This document shows positions 49,693-57,132 of a stretch of 64,000 nt of DNA, one piece after another (position 1 is the first letter of the stretch; every line of letters starts with the position of its first letter). The translations under genes and the position numbers were made by a program. Below the pieces are notes generated by a model. That model was not told the origin of the DNA and searched no databases. It saw nothing but the letters and a program-made list of their open reading frames with translations. The stretch is taken from assembly GCA_949902595.1 (NCBI GenBank), contig CATLDC010000008.1, positions 1 to 64,000 on the forward strand. The letters are read 5' to 3'. Source of the DNA: an uncultured Candidatus Melainabacteria bacterium (GTDB lineage: Bacteria > Cyanobacteriota > Vampirovibrionia > Gastranaerophilales > Gastranaerophilaceae).

Positions 49693-49905
49693 CTATATTA
49701 TGAAGTGATAAATGCTTATAAGACCTAATCTCATTGCCTTAATTGCAGCCATGGCTTTGTTATTAGCTTGAAGCTTCCTGAACAAAGCCACCCAATAATT
49801 TCTTACTGTAGTCGGAGCAAGATTTAGCTGGTTAGCTGTATCAGCATCTGACCAGGCTGCACGCATTAATACCTCATATTCACGCCTTGATAACTTTACT
49901 GCCAT
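49693..49905 (-). CDS. LuxR-type HTH protein, 70 residues
   Basis: A stand-alone LuxR/GerE helix-turn-helix: LSRREYEVLMRAAWSDADTANQLNLAPTTVRNYWVALFRKLQANNKAMAAI. No receiver or ligand domain. ATG at 49905 overlaps the ssb stop (TAATG). It may regulate phage transcription. Confidence 0.75.
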   Translation of the reverse strand: MAVKLSRREYEVLMRAAWSDADTANQLNLAPTTVRNYWVALFRKLQANNKAMAAIKAMRLGLISIYHFII

Positions 49906-50276
49906 TACTTGGTATCCCATGGCAGCTCTTCACCTGATGTGACGAATTCTTTTCTATCCTTATCAAAAACAACTTTAGTAAAAGAATTAGCAATGAATTG
50001 AGGTTTGCTAATTTCAACACCATCCTTGTTCTTGTACTTATTAACAGTAATTCTTCCCTCCAGATAAACACTATCTTTTTTCTGAACACTGTTACCGAAC
50101 TTCTCAGCCATATCGCCAAACAAAGTTACTTCAACTGAATCATACAGCCCATTACCATCCTTATCACGTCCGAGATAAATACCTAGCAACACCTTGGCTA
50201 TAAAATTACCCTTTTCTGTTGCTCTGATATCAATATAGTTGGCGTTTCCTATTAATTCAAATTTGTTACTGTTCAT
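49905..50276 (-). CDS. ssb: single-stranded DNA-binding protein
   Basis: A 123-residue OB-fold SSB: ELIGNANYIDIRATEKGNFIAKVLLGI, SVEVTLFGDMAEKFGN, DSVYLEGRITVNKYKNKDG. The C-terminus ends ELPWDTK, a variant of the acidic DDLPF tip that recruits partners. It works with the neighbouring exonuclease and annealing protein. Confidence 0.88.
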   Translation of the reverse strand: MNSNKFELIGNANYIDIRATEKGNFIAKVLLGIYLGRDKDGNGLYDSVEVTLFGDMAEKFGNSVQKKDSVYLEGRITVNKYKNKDGVEISKPQFIANSFTKVVFDKDRKEFVTSGEELPWDTK

Positions 50277-50898
50277 TTTGTCTCCTTTCTAATTTAGAAT
50301 CCAGTATTCTTTTTTTACTAATCAATTTTTCTTTTGCCTCCTTTAAGGATTCAGCTAAGGCTATTTGCACCTCTTCCAACGCGTGTATTCTTCTTAAGAA
50401 GTAACAAGGCTTGAAGTTAGGGTTAAACGCGAAGAAATCGCACCAGGCACGCTTAGAAACAAACATTTGCATCTGCATCTGGTCTAAGTATTCCTTGTCA
50501 ATCTTTTCATCAAGAATTAATTGTAAAAAACGTTCGTCACTTGGGTTCTTTATTTCCAACAGCCCGTCGTCATTCACAAGTCCATCAGGCGAACAGCCTT
50601 CATATTCATCTGATTCTATAAAACCGACTTGTATAACCTTGCCTCCGGTCTCCAGTTCGTAAACAGCTCTTGCCTTGTCCTCATAATCGTTTCCTCTTTG
50701 CATATTGGCATTCTTGTATTTAGCGCAATACTCTTCATAGTTTCCGCTGGAATAATACTCAGCAAGCATTTGTTTTATTAGAGTATTAACTCCCCTTCCT
50801 CTGGCAAGAATAGTTGAAGCGTTACTTGCTGTGAATTTTAACTTTTTAACCTCGTACCATTCCGGAGAACCCTGGGCTATATCTGTGTAAATCTTCAT
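50266..50898 (-). CDS. YqaJ-type viral recombinase exonuclease
   Basis: A 210-residue lambda-exonuclease-like nuclease. GSPEWYEVKKLKFTAS, RGNDYEDKARAVYELE, then D105 in GCSPDGLV and E115-I-K117 in LLEIKNP form the PD-(D/E)xK site; QMQMQMFVSKRAWCDFFAF is the QMQ helix. It resects DNA ends so that the adjacent annealing protein can act. Confidence 0.9.
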   Translation of the reverse strand: MKIYTDIAQGSPEWYEVKKLKFTASNASTILARGRGVNTLIKQMLAEYYSSGNYEEYCAKYKNANMQRGNDYEDKARAVYELETGGKVIQVGFIESDEYEGCSPDGLVNDDGLLEIKNPSDERFLQLILDEKIDKEYLDQMQMQMFVSKRAWCDFFAFNPNFKPCYFLRRIHALEEVQIALAESLKEAKEKLISKKRILDSKLERRQNEQ

Positions 50899-51560
50899 GC
50901 TGCGCTCCCTCTAAGTTCTTTACCTTTTTCTGTTACAAGGTCTAGAAGATTTTTATTCGAGATTATTTCACTCTTATGGGATTCATAAAAAGATTTTAGC
51001 TCAGCCTCTGTTTTGCAGCCTGCAACTTGCTTGGAAAGCGATTGACGTTTCTCCGCTTTATCTTCCTCGCTACTGGTTATTTTATCTGGCAAATCTTCAC
51101 CTGCGTAGATATAAAGTCCAATCCCATACATAGCTATGTTTTTAACAAGGCAGCGCATAATAGCTTTATTAACATCAAACATAGTAGCCTTATCTACAGT
51201 CTTTGTTATATAGTTGCCAGTCCACTTCTTATCCTTGTATTCCTTAACCTGGTATTCATAAGGTTCGTTTTTCATTGCATTGTTATTACTATCCATCACA
51301 GGAAGCCACATCTCTAACTCTGAACCCAGACCGTCTCTGACCTTAGTACATACCATATATCCCGTCTCGTCATACATATATGGGACTAAATGGTTATCTT
51401 TTATAAATTTAGTTATTTCATAGTCTCCGTCAGGATAAGCTTTTTTAAACTCTGCCCAGGAATAAACCCAGGATAGATAATCTAAAGCATTTCTTCCCTC
51501 GCCGCGTTTCTCTTTTTTATCATTCACATCAAGTTTCAGCAGCTCTTCAAATTTACTCAT
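50895..51560 (-). CDS. Sak/DUF1071 single-strand annealing protein
   Basis: A 221-residue protein with the DUF1071 pattern: NALDYLSWVYSWAEFKKAYPDGDYEI, MVCTKVRDGLGSELEMWLPVMDSNN and NKAIMRCLVKNIAMYGIGLYIYAGEDLP. Phage members are Rad52-like annealing proteins that pair with exonucleases. It overlaps the exonuclease gene by four bases. Confidence 0.88.
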   Translation of the reverse strand: MSKFEELLKLDVNDKKEKRGEGRNALDYLSWVYSWAEFKKAYPDGDYEITKFIKDNHLVPYMYDETGYMVCTKVRDGLGSELEMWLPVMDSNNNAMKNEPYEYQVKEYKDKKWTGNYITKTVDKATMFDVNKAIMRCLVKNIAMYGIGLYIYAGEDLPDKITSSEEDKAEKRQSLSKQVAGCKTEAELKSFYESHKSEIISNKNLLDLVTEKGKELRGSAA

Positions 51561-51568
51561 AACACCTC

Positions 51569-52276
51569 CTATATCCTGTTTTCTGCCAGTCTTGTATTAA
51601 AGTTATAAATGTTTTTCAGCATTACAATAAACTCCTCCTGAGTCCTGCAATTGTATGCCATTGTCGGATACTTCTTTGTTTTATCAAGCATTGTATCCCA
51701 TCGAAATCCTTTTCTTGTGGATAAGTCAGCCAATGCCCCGCACATTTTTGTCACCGGACGAAGCTTTAGGTTATCTGTTATCTCCTTGAAATACTGATGG
51801 AATTTATTCACTCGCAATTCATCATCCAGTTTGAATACAAGGCTTCCGTTTTTGACTTGTTTTCTGATATCACCATTCATACAAACTCTAAAACCCATTG
51901 TGAGTATTATACTCGGGCTGCATTTTAATTCAGTGCATAAACGTTGAAGCCTTGTATAATTAGGATTCTTATCTTTTTCACAGTAATAGTTTACATAATC
52001 CTCTATAGCCCATTTCTTCTGGGTTATATTCAAGTCTATTATTGAATTGTATGAAACATTCCTGATTTCATAAGGGATTTCCATACCCATTTCTTTTAAT
52101 GCAATAAATCTATGCTGTCCGTCTAGGATTTCAAATTCCTCGTTTACAAGTATCGGACTTCCTATATAACCGTTTTTTGTTATACTATCCTTTAACTTAT
52201 TTATATGGTTTCTATCTAATCCTTTACGGTTAAAATCAAGCATTCTAAAACGCTCATAATCTTTTAATGTTTCCAT
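51569..52276 (-). CDS. ParB/Srx-fold domain protein
   Basis: A 235-residue protein. Residues 5-75 form a ParB-like N-terminal domain: LDRNHINKLKDSITKNGYIGSPILVN, then EILDGQHRFIALKEMGMEIPYEI with the nucleotide-binding GxHR-type motif (here DGQHR). The C-terminal 155 residues are not assigned. In phages such domains may be CTPase or nuclease. Its closeness to the JAB, ubiquitin-like and ThiF genes recalls the ParB-related member of PRTRC cassettes, though this protein is shorter. Confidence 0.78.
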   Translation of the reverse strand: METLKDYERFRMLDFNRKGLDRNHINKLKDSITKNGYIGSPILVNEEFEILDGQHRFIALKEMGMEIPYEIRNVSYNSIIDLNITQKKWAIEDYVNYYCEKDKNPNYTRLQRLCTELKCSPSIILTMGFRVCMNGDIRKQVKNGSLVFKLDDELRVNKFHQYFKEITDNLKLRPVTKMCGALADLSTRKGFRWDTMLDKTKKYPTMAYNCRTQEEFIVMLKNIYNFNTRLAENRI

Positions 52277-52278
52277 AA

Positions 52279-52596
52279 TTAATTCCTTTTTTCTTTTACC
52301 CTATATAAAAAATCGATTAAGTCTTTTTGCTGTGCTTCAAAAAAGACTATTTCACCTATTTCTCTTGCTAGTTTTTCCGGGATGACAATTCCTTGATTGT
52401 CATAGATTTGTTTCTGCAAAGAAGCTGCAGCACTGTTTATAAAATTGTTCTTATTATAAGTCCGCCTTCTGTTAAGTTCTTTTGTGAACTCTTTCGAAAG
52501 CTCTTTATCACCATATGTTTCTGTATATGCCCGCTGCAACTCTTTTTTTATATAATTGAGAAATTTAATTACAGATAGTATAAATTTTTCAATCAT
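52279..52596 (-). CDS. hypothetical phage protein, 105 residues
   Basis: Helical, Lys/Glu-rich (FILSVIKFLNYIKKELQRAYTETYGDKELSKEF...). No family recognised. Ends two bases before the ParB-like gene start. Confidence 0.5.
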   Translation of the reverse strand: MIEKFILSVIKFLNYIKKELQRAYTETYGDKELSKEFTKELNRRRTYNKNNFINSAAASLQKQIYDNQGIVIPEKLAREIGEIVFFEAQQKDLIDFLYRVKEKRN

Positions 52597-52661
52597 TTTT
52601 AACCTCTTAATCTATTTGTAATGTATTGCGTCAAATCTCTCAATGGTAGTTATAAGAATAG

Positions 52662-52874
52662 TTAAGCTTTTTCTATTCGAAAAATTATCATTTCTGTATC
52701 ATTAACATTGCGCATATAGGTACCTAAAAAATGCTCTAACAAGCCTCTATTCTCCTCTACAGTGAGAGATATTGTATCTGCAGGATAATTTATACCAATC
52801 AGATATTTAAGGCTCTCAAATTGGCTTCTGTTAAGCGGCATTATTAGTTTGGTATTCAAATTCTTCAATTCCAT
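52662..52874 (-). CDS. hypothetical phage protein, 70 residues
   Basis: Begins MELKNLNTKLIMPLNRSQFESLKYLIG; a small alpha/beta protein ending IIFRIEKA. No family recognised. Overlaps the upstream small gene by 44 bases. Confidence 0.5.
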   Translation of the reverse strand: MELKNLNTKLIMPLNRSQFESLKYLIGINYPADTISLTVEENRGLLEHFLGTYMRNVNDTEMIIFRIEKA

Positions 52875-53010
52875 CCGCGTTTATCCTTTCCTGTTTTTCT
52901 TTTTCTAATTCTTCTTCAAAGCCCTGTTTTAGGATTTCGGATTTCTCTTTATCTGTCAGCACGTCAAAAAAGAAGTACGACTTTTCGCCGTACTCGTTAT
53001 ATATAATCAT
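52831..53010 (-). CDS. small phage protein, 59 residues
   Basis: MIIYNEYGEKSYFFFDVLTD then a Glu/Lys-rich helix and EEFEYQTNNAA. The AAGGAATAATA before the ATG is a ribosome site. It directly follows the 51-residue Zn-finger gene (two bases apart). Confidence 0.55.
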   Translation of the reverse strand: MIIYNEYGEKSYFFFDVLTDKEKSEILKQGFEEELEKEKQERINADGIEEFEYQTNNAA

Positions 53011-53012
53011 TA

Positions 53013-53168
53013 TTATTCCTTTCGCTTAGTTAAGTGATAAAAACCGCATAGAGGGCAGTAATATACTCTCTGTTTGTATTTATCCGCACGCTTTCTAGCT
53101 TGCTCATAGCTTCTAAACTTCGCTTTCCTCAGGCAGCTCTGGTACATATTAGCAGCGTTGTACTTCAT
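53013..53168 (-). CDS. small zinc-finger phage protein, 51 residues
   Basis: MKYNAANMYQSCLRKAKFRS then a basic helix and YYCPLCGFYHLTKRKE. The CPLC-x3-H pattern with a preceding Cys is a small zinc finger seen in many phage early proteins. It starts nine bases after the E1-like gene stop. Confidence 0.65.
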   Translation of the reverse strand: MKYNAANMYQSCLRKAKFRSYEQARKRADKYKQRVYYCPLCGFYHLTKRKE

Positions 53169-53177
53169 AAGCAGCCT

Positions 53178-54725
53178 CTATATCTTTACAATAATGTGAG
53201 ACGGAATAACCTCTGTTTGAGCCTCAATATGGGTGAAAGGTTTATTATTGCCGTTTTCAATCTCACGGATTGCTGAAAAGACAAAGCTTGAAGAGTATTT
53301 ATATATGTCAATGAAGTTCTCTCTTACACAAGAACTTTCTTCTTCTAGTTCTATCTTCGGCTGGTGCTTCTCAAATTCTTGCCATAAATAGGATTTACAA
53401 TCATTATTTCTGCAGGCACAGATGGGACAGTCTCTGCTTCCAAAGAATCTGATACAAGCTTCTTTACAATGATTATGATAATACCCTTTGCTTTCCCAGT
53501 AAGAATCCAGCTCTTCGCGAGTCTTAACATATTTTACCTTGTCCTGAAAGGCTTCAATATCAGCTTCTAATAAATTTCTGTAATACTTAACCTGACATTT
53601 GTTTGCTAAATCAATGAAGTATATGCTGCAGCTGTAATCAAGGTATCTTAAATCAATTAAATATCTAACCTCAAAATCCCTGAGAGATTTCTCCAGAAGT
53701 TCCATACGACAATCAAGGTTGTCAAAACCGCTTACTACATATTTTGATTTGTAATAATTTAAATTTGAGTCCTGAAAGCATTTGTTTTTACAGATTATTT
53801 TTGTATTTTTGTTTATTGCATACATTATATCAGATGATGCCTCTATTTTGCTTCTGTTTATTTTGCCTGATGTATACCACTGGTTACGAAGGTTTTTAGG
53901 CTCTACGGTATCAAAATCTATCAAAAGATAACTATTAAAATATTTGCTTCTTGCAACCTGGTCTAATATCCCCGTACCGGCAGAGCCCAGACCAATAACA
54001 GTAAAATCTACGTCTTGCTTCGGAATATTATTCAATAAATCCTTACAGTCTTCATAGGTTATTACCGGATAATAATCGCTTATTTCGTTTTTTTCTGATT
54101 CATAAATTGATTTTGATACTATTCGGTATTTATTATCGTTCTTATATTTAACAGCCAATTCATTTTTATTGGAAGGAAATTTGCAATCTCCTATTACATT
54201 TAAAATATTTTCCGGAGTTTGTCTTGTAATAAGCTCTACTGGAGATGTTCTGCAAGTTAGCCATTTGCCGTCACTGCGGCGAATAGCATAATCATAACCT
54301 TCGTTTATTACATTATCTACATGCTGATACGGAGAATCCGAGTTCTGCCCCATTAGCTGACCTTTTAATATCTTGTCTATATTAGGATTAGTATAAACAT
54401 GATGGCTTGTAACAGGGTTACAAAAATTCTGGTAGGATACTTTTACTTCCCCGGTTTTTACATTTATATAACCGCTCTCTATTTTTGAGAGATTGACATG
54501 GCTTAAAAAACCATGAAGTTTATAAGTTTTGTCTTTATATGTTATCTCGTTTAGGCATATCGGATTACAAGAGTTGTTTTTATATCCTAAAAAGAATAAG
54601 TCTCGCACTGTTTGTCTGCGTTTGGTTATAACATTAGTCCAGTTTGTTTTATCAATATGGACTATTCGTAAGATATCTTTATTAGATTCGTTTATCTCTT
54701 CTATTATTTTAAGAATTTCTTCCAT
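53178..54725 (-). CDS. E1-like (ThiF family) ubiquitin-activating-type enzyme
   Basis: A 515-residue protein. Residues about 238-400 are a ThiF/E1 adenylation domain: G245-L-G-S-A-G250 nucleotide loop, LLIDFD (D270, D272), N278-L-R280-N-Q282, K288/R291/K293 and SGFDNLDCR (D335-N336, R340). A cysteine cluster (C420, C424, C433, C436, C438, C443) follows and probably holds zinc and the active cysteine. Residues 1-237 match no domain I know and could contain an E2-like or substrate-binding module. It would adenylate the C-terminal Gly of the upstream ubiquitin-like protein. A terminator lies between the two genes. Confidence 0.85.
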   Translation of the reverse strand: MEEILKIIEEINESNKDILRIVHIDKTNWTNVITKRRQTVRDLFFLGYKNNSCNPICLNEITYKDKTYKLHGFLSHVNLSKIESGYINVKTGEVKVSYQNFCNPVTSHHVYTNPNIDKILKGQLMGQNSDSPYQHVDNVINEGYDYAIRRSDGKWLTCRTSPVELITRQTPENILNVIGDCKFPSNKNELAVKYKNDNKYRIVSKSIYESEKNEISDYYPVITYEDCKDLLNNIPKQDVDFTVIGLGSAGTGILDQVARSKYFNSYLLIDFDTVEPKNLRNQWYTSGKINRSKIEASSDIMYAINKNTKIICKNKCFQDSNLNYYKSKYVVSGFDNLDCRMELLEKSLRDFEVRYLIDLRYLDYSCSIYFIDLANKCQVKYYRNLLEADIEAFQDKVKYVKTREELDSYWESKGYYHNHCKEACIRFFGSRDCPICACRNNDCKSYLWQEFEKHQPKIELEEESSCVRENFIDIYKYSSSFVFSAIREIENGNNKPFTHIEAQTEVIPSHIIVKI

Positions 54726-54743
54726 TATTTCCCCTTTCTTGTT

Positions 54744-54772
54744 AAAAAAAGAGGAAGCTTGCGGCTTCCTCT
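54744..54772 (-). terminator. terminator between the ubiquitin-like and E1-like genes
   Basis: AGAGGAAGC and GCTTCCTCT form a 9-bp stem around five bases, followed on the minus strand by seven T residues (54744-54750). It begins 10 bases after the ubiquitin-like gene stop and ends 19 bases before the E1-like start, so E1 needs read-through or antitermination. Confidence 0.85.
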
Positions 54773-54781
54773 CTAATTTAT

Positions 54782-55045
54782 TTAACCGTTCTTTTTTGGA
54801 GTTGAGATGAAGAACTGGCTGTCACATTCAATAATGTCATTGTTCCGCATAACATCACCGTCTTCATTGACTATTTTGACCTCATTAAGGTTGTGTTTTT
54901 CTTTGAATTCCTTGATTGTCATACCTTCTTCTACCTCATATTCCTGCAATCCCGATAGAGTGATAAGTTCTACTTTCACTAAGTCTTCCGCATCTCTCTC
55001 TTCTGAATTTTCTAAGGACTCATTGATTTCTCTAAAATCTACCAT
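54782..55045 (-). CDS. ubiquitin-like beta-grasp protein
   Basis: An 87-residue protein. After an acidic N-terminal stretch (1-23), residues 24-82 fit a beta-grasp: KVELITLSG (strand 1), LQEYEVEEGM (strand 2), TIKEFKEKHNL (helix), EVKIVNEDG (strand 3), DVMRNNDIIECDSQFFIS (last strands). It ends TPKKNG, so a free C-terminal Gly is exposed without processing. Position between a JAB protease gene (two bases away) and an E1-like gene supports a role as a conjugated or sulfur-carrier modifier. It resembles the small ubiquitin-like C protein of PRTRC cassettes. Confidence 0.75.
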   Translation of the reverse strand: MVDFREINESLENSEERDAEDLVKVELITLSGLQEYEVEEGMTIKEFKEKHNLNEVKIVNEDGDVMRNNDIIECDSQFFISTPKKNG

Positions 55046-55047
55046 TT

Positions 55048-55842
55048 TTAATTTCCTCCTATGGTTTCTGCTACTGCTAATTCACAATCTTCACACAAGC
55101 CAGTAGTCAGCTCGTGTGAATTTAATAATGGGACACCGCAGCTCTTACATTTGCAATCATCAAATTCATCTGCAGTGTTGCTTCTATTCCAATAATTGTT
55201 GTATATGGGATATGCAGGTTTAGATTGAATTGATATTGTTTTAGTGCAATTGGATTTGATATCATTTTTTACGAAGTTATAAATTTCATCTATTTCAGAA
55301 TTTGTGATATCTTCTCCGGTTATATATAAGTCTATATTTTCGTGGTTGCTTTCAGAGATGTAATTTATAAGAGTAAAGCTTTGTTTTTTATTTACTATCA
55401 TTGCCGGAAATTGTTTATATCCCCTTAGAGCACTCATATTTTTGTAATTGTCCCAATCTGTACCAGATGGGGTTGTTCCCATATCCACGTGCGAGTGCCA
55501 ATCTAGTTCCCATTCCCCAAGCTCTTCTCTGGGAATGCTTTTTATAAACTCCAGAACTGCATCCTCATCACATTCTACATAAGCAGGTTTTACTTCCTGC
55601 TTTAGTATTTTGAAATCTGTTATTGTGCCATCTTGTATTCTGCCAAACCCGCTTATTTCATAATCGCCAATTAAATTTATGTAACACATCAGCTTTATAT
55701 ATGCCCGTTTGGTGATATTGAGTTTTGCATATTTAGGTTTAGCGAATATGTTATAGATTACGTTTTTGCATTCTTTTAAGCTGACAGGGATAGCGCTTGT
55801 TTCTGTTCTTGGGCTATCCCATCTGTTTTTCCACTTCTTCAT
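55048..55842 (-). CDS. JAB/JAMM metalloprotease with C-terminal zinc ribbon
   Basis: A 264-residue protein. The JAMM active site is complete: E62 (YEISGFG), H116-S-H118, S126 and D129 (HSH-x7-S-x2-D in WHSHVDMGTTPSGTDW). C232-x2-C235 and C250-x2-C253 form a C-terminal zinc ribbon. This is the deconjugating or trimming protease of ubiquitin-like systems. AAAGGA lies upstream of the ATG. It is the first gene of the JAB / ubiquitin-like / E1 unit and is preceded by a terminator hairpin. Confidence 0.88.
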   Translation of the reverse strand: MKKWKNRWDSPRTETSAIPVSLKECKNVIYNIFAKPKYAKLNITKRAYIKLMCYINLIGDYEISGFGRIQDGTITDFKILKQEVKPAYVECDEDAVLEFIKSIPREELGEWELDWHSHVDMGTTPSGTDWDNYKNMSALRGYKQFPAMIVNKKQSFTLINYISESNHENIDLYITGEDITNSEIDEIYNFVKNDIKSNCTKTISIQSKPAYPIYNNYWNRSNTADEFDDCKCKSCGVPLLNSHELTTGLCEDCELAVAETIGGN

Positions 55843-55857
55843 TTGAGTCCTTTCTTT

Positions 55858-55887
55858 TTAAAATAAAGAGCTGCTATTCCTAGCAGC
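55858..55887 (-). terminator. terminator upstream of the JAB gene
   Basis: GCTGCTA (55870-55876) and TAGCAGC (55881-55887), four-base loop, followed on the minus strand by CTTTATTTTAAAA. It lies between the stop of the MTTTEQN gene and the JAB start. Confidence 0.75.
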
Positions 55888-55914
55888 CCCTTATTTTGTT
55901 TGTTAATCCAGTAC

Positions 55915-56352
55915 TTATGCAGCTTTTCTGCTTCGTTTCTTTGGTTTTACATCTGCTTCCAGAGCTTCTTTTTCGGCTAACTCTTTTTCCAGGTTTTTCT
56001 TTACACCTTCTGCGTATTTAGGATATGGAATATTTTCTTCATTTAGACCTTCTATACCTAAATCACAAGCTGTTTCTACAGTGTCACCTAGTTTGAAATC
56101 AACAATGTATTCTTTTTTCTTGAAGTAGCTTAGAATACCTTTCCATTCTCTTACGTGAATGTTTGTGATTACAAACTTGTCTGATTTGCCGGATTCTAAA
56201 AATCCTCTGTAGATTTGACCGTAAGCGTACTTGAATACGTCAAATTTTCTACCGTTGTTTTGTTGTGTGTTTTGTTCTGTTGTTGTCATAGTTGACCTTC
56301 CTTTCTTGTTGTTGTGTTGTAATAACTCTAATATTGCCGATAGAATGTTCAT
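55915..56352 (-). CDS. MTT-EQN family phage protein with two possible starts
   Basis: A 145-residue protein from ATG 56352 (AGGAGG five bases upstream) or 124 residues from ATG 56289 (GGAAGG six bases upstream); both sites look usable. The shorter form begins MTTTEQNTQQNN, like the 128-residue protein at 58526-58912 (MTTAEQNTKSRS), and both continue with an aromatic-rich FxxF-x-F region. It ends in a Lys/Arg tail (KPKKRSRKAA). Function unknown; perhaps a DNA- or RNA-binding early protein. Confidence 0.6.
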   Translation of the reverse strand: MNILSAILELLQHNNKKGRSTMTTTEQNTQQNNGRKFDVFKYAYGQIYRGFLESGKSDKFVITNIHVREWKGILSYFKKKEYIVDFKLGDTVETACDLGIEGLNEENIPYPKYAEGVKKNLEKELAEKEALEADVKPKKRSRKAA

Positions 56353-56361
56353 AATTGCCTC

Positions 56362-56508
56362 CTATTCTTCTAAGTATTCTATTGGTATTAATTCTTCTAT
56401 CGCTATTTGATTATGTAATTTTTGTTCTTGCGCATTGCGTCTATCTACTGATATCTGAATTATCAGTAACAGGTTTGTTATTATCAAAGCAATTATTAGT
56501 TTTTTCAT
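56362..56508 (-). CDS. small membrane peptide, 48 residues
   Basis: Starts MKKLIIALIITNLLLIIQIS, one membrane helix, then a charged tail (DRRNAQEQKLHNQIAIEELIP). GAAGGA precedes the ATG. It overlaps the end of the 88-residue gene by 68 bases in another frame and leads into the next gene nine bases on. Confidence 0.5.
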   Translation of the reverse strand: MKKLIIALIITNLLLIIQISVDRRNAQEQKLHNQIAIEELIPIEYLEE

Positions 56509-56707
56509 TCTTCATTCCTTCGTCTTTTAAAGTTGGATGCCACCCGTTTCTTGTATAGTATTTTTTATCATATTCAATCTTATGTTTTGTATATTCTTTA
56601 TCGGAAATATTCATTACATCTATATTGTTTTCTATGCAATAAAGCGCAAAGCCTATTGCATCTTTTGACATACTTCCTTTGTTGCAATAAAAGTTTAATT
56701 TAGACAT
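56441..56707 (-). CDS. hypothetical phage protein, 88 residues
   Basis: MSKLNFYCNKGSMSKDAIGFALYCIENN... with a Lys/Tyr/Asn-rich second half. AGGAG precedes the ATG. The last 22 residues overlap the membrane peptide gene. No family recognised. Confidence 0.5.
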   Translation of the reverse strand: MSKLNFYCNKGSMSKDAIGFALYCIENNIDVMNISDKEYTKHKIEYDKKYYTRNGWHPTLKDEGMKNEKTNNCFDNNKPVTDNSDISR

Positions 56708-56733
56708 TACTCTCCTTTATTCTATTAGTTTAT

Positions 56734-56967
56734 TTAATAGTTGTCTCGCGTTACTATATAGTCTAATTTGTCTACGATATTATTTACGTCTTCGCCTGTT
56801 AATCTGCCTATCGCATATAATAGGGATATTAGTTTGTTATATGCCCTTGCACCATCTACTGTGCGATATTCAGGAATATCATCAATAATTTTTGCTCTTT
56901 TAAGAAATGCCTTTTTGCTTTTAGGTAAGAATTTGTATCTTTTGAGGATGTCTTCAAGTGTAATCAT
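56734..56967 (-). CDS. hypothetical phage protein, 77 residues
   Basis: Basic, helical protein (LEDILKRYKFLPKSKKAFLKRAKIIDDIPEYRTVDGARAYNKL...). GGAG precedes the ATG by seven bases. No family recognised. Confidence 0.5.
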   Translation of the reverse strand: MITLEDILKRYKFLPKSKKAFLKRAKIIDDIPEYRTVDGARAYNKLISLLYAIGRLTGEDVNNIVDKLDYIVTRDNY

Positions 56968-56968
56968 A

Positions 56969-57103
56969 TTAATTCTCCATTTTGTAAACTACTTTTATGT
57001 CTGTATTGTGTATTATCCATTTCGCTAGCTCCGGTTCTATTTCATATTTCTTGTCGCCTAGAACTAAGGTGCGTTTCCCAAATTCACAGATTAGTTTGTT
57101 CAT
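56969..57103 (-). CDS. small phage protein, 44 residues
   Basis: MNKLICEFGKRTLVLGDKKYEIEPELAKWIIHN..., a small strand-helix protein. GAGGTG precedes the ATG; the stop is one base from the next ATG. Confidence 0.5.
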   Translation of the reverse strand: MNKLICEFGKRTLVLGDKKYEIEPELAKWIIHNTDIKVVYKMEN

Positions 57104-57132
57104 TTTTCACCTCATTGATTATTGACAAAATT

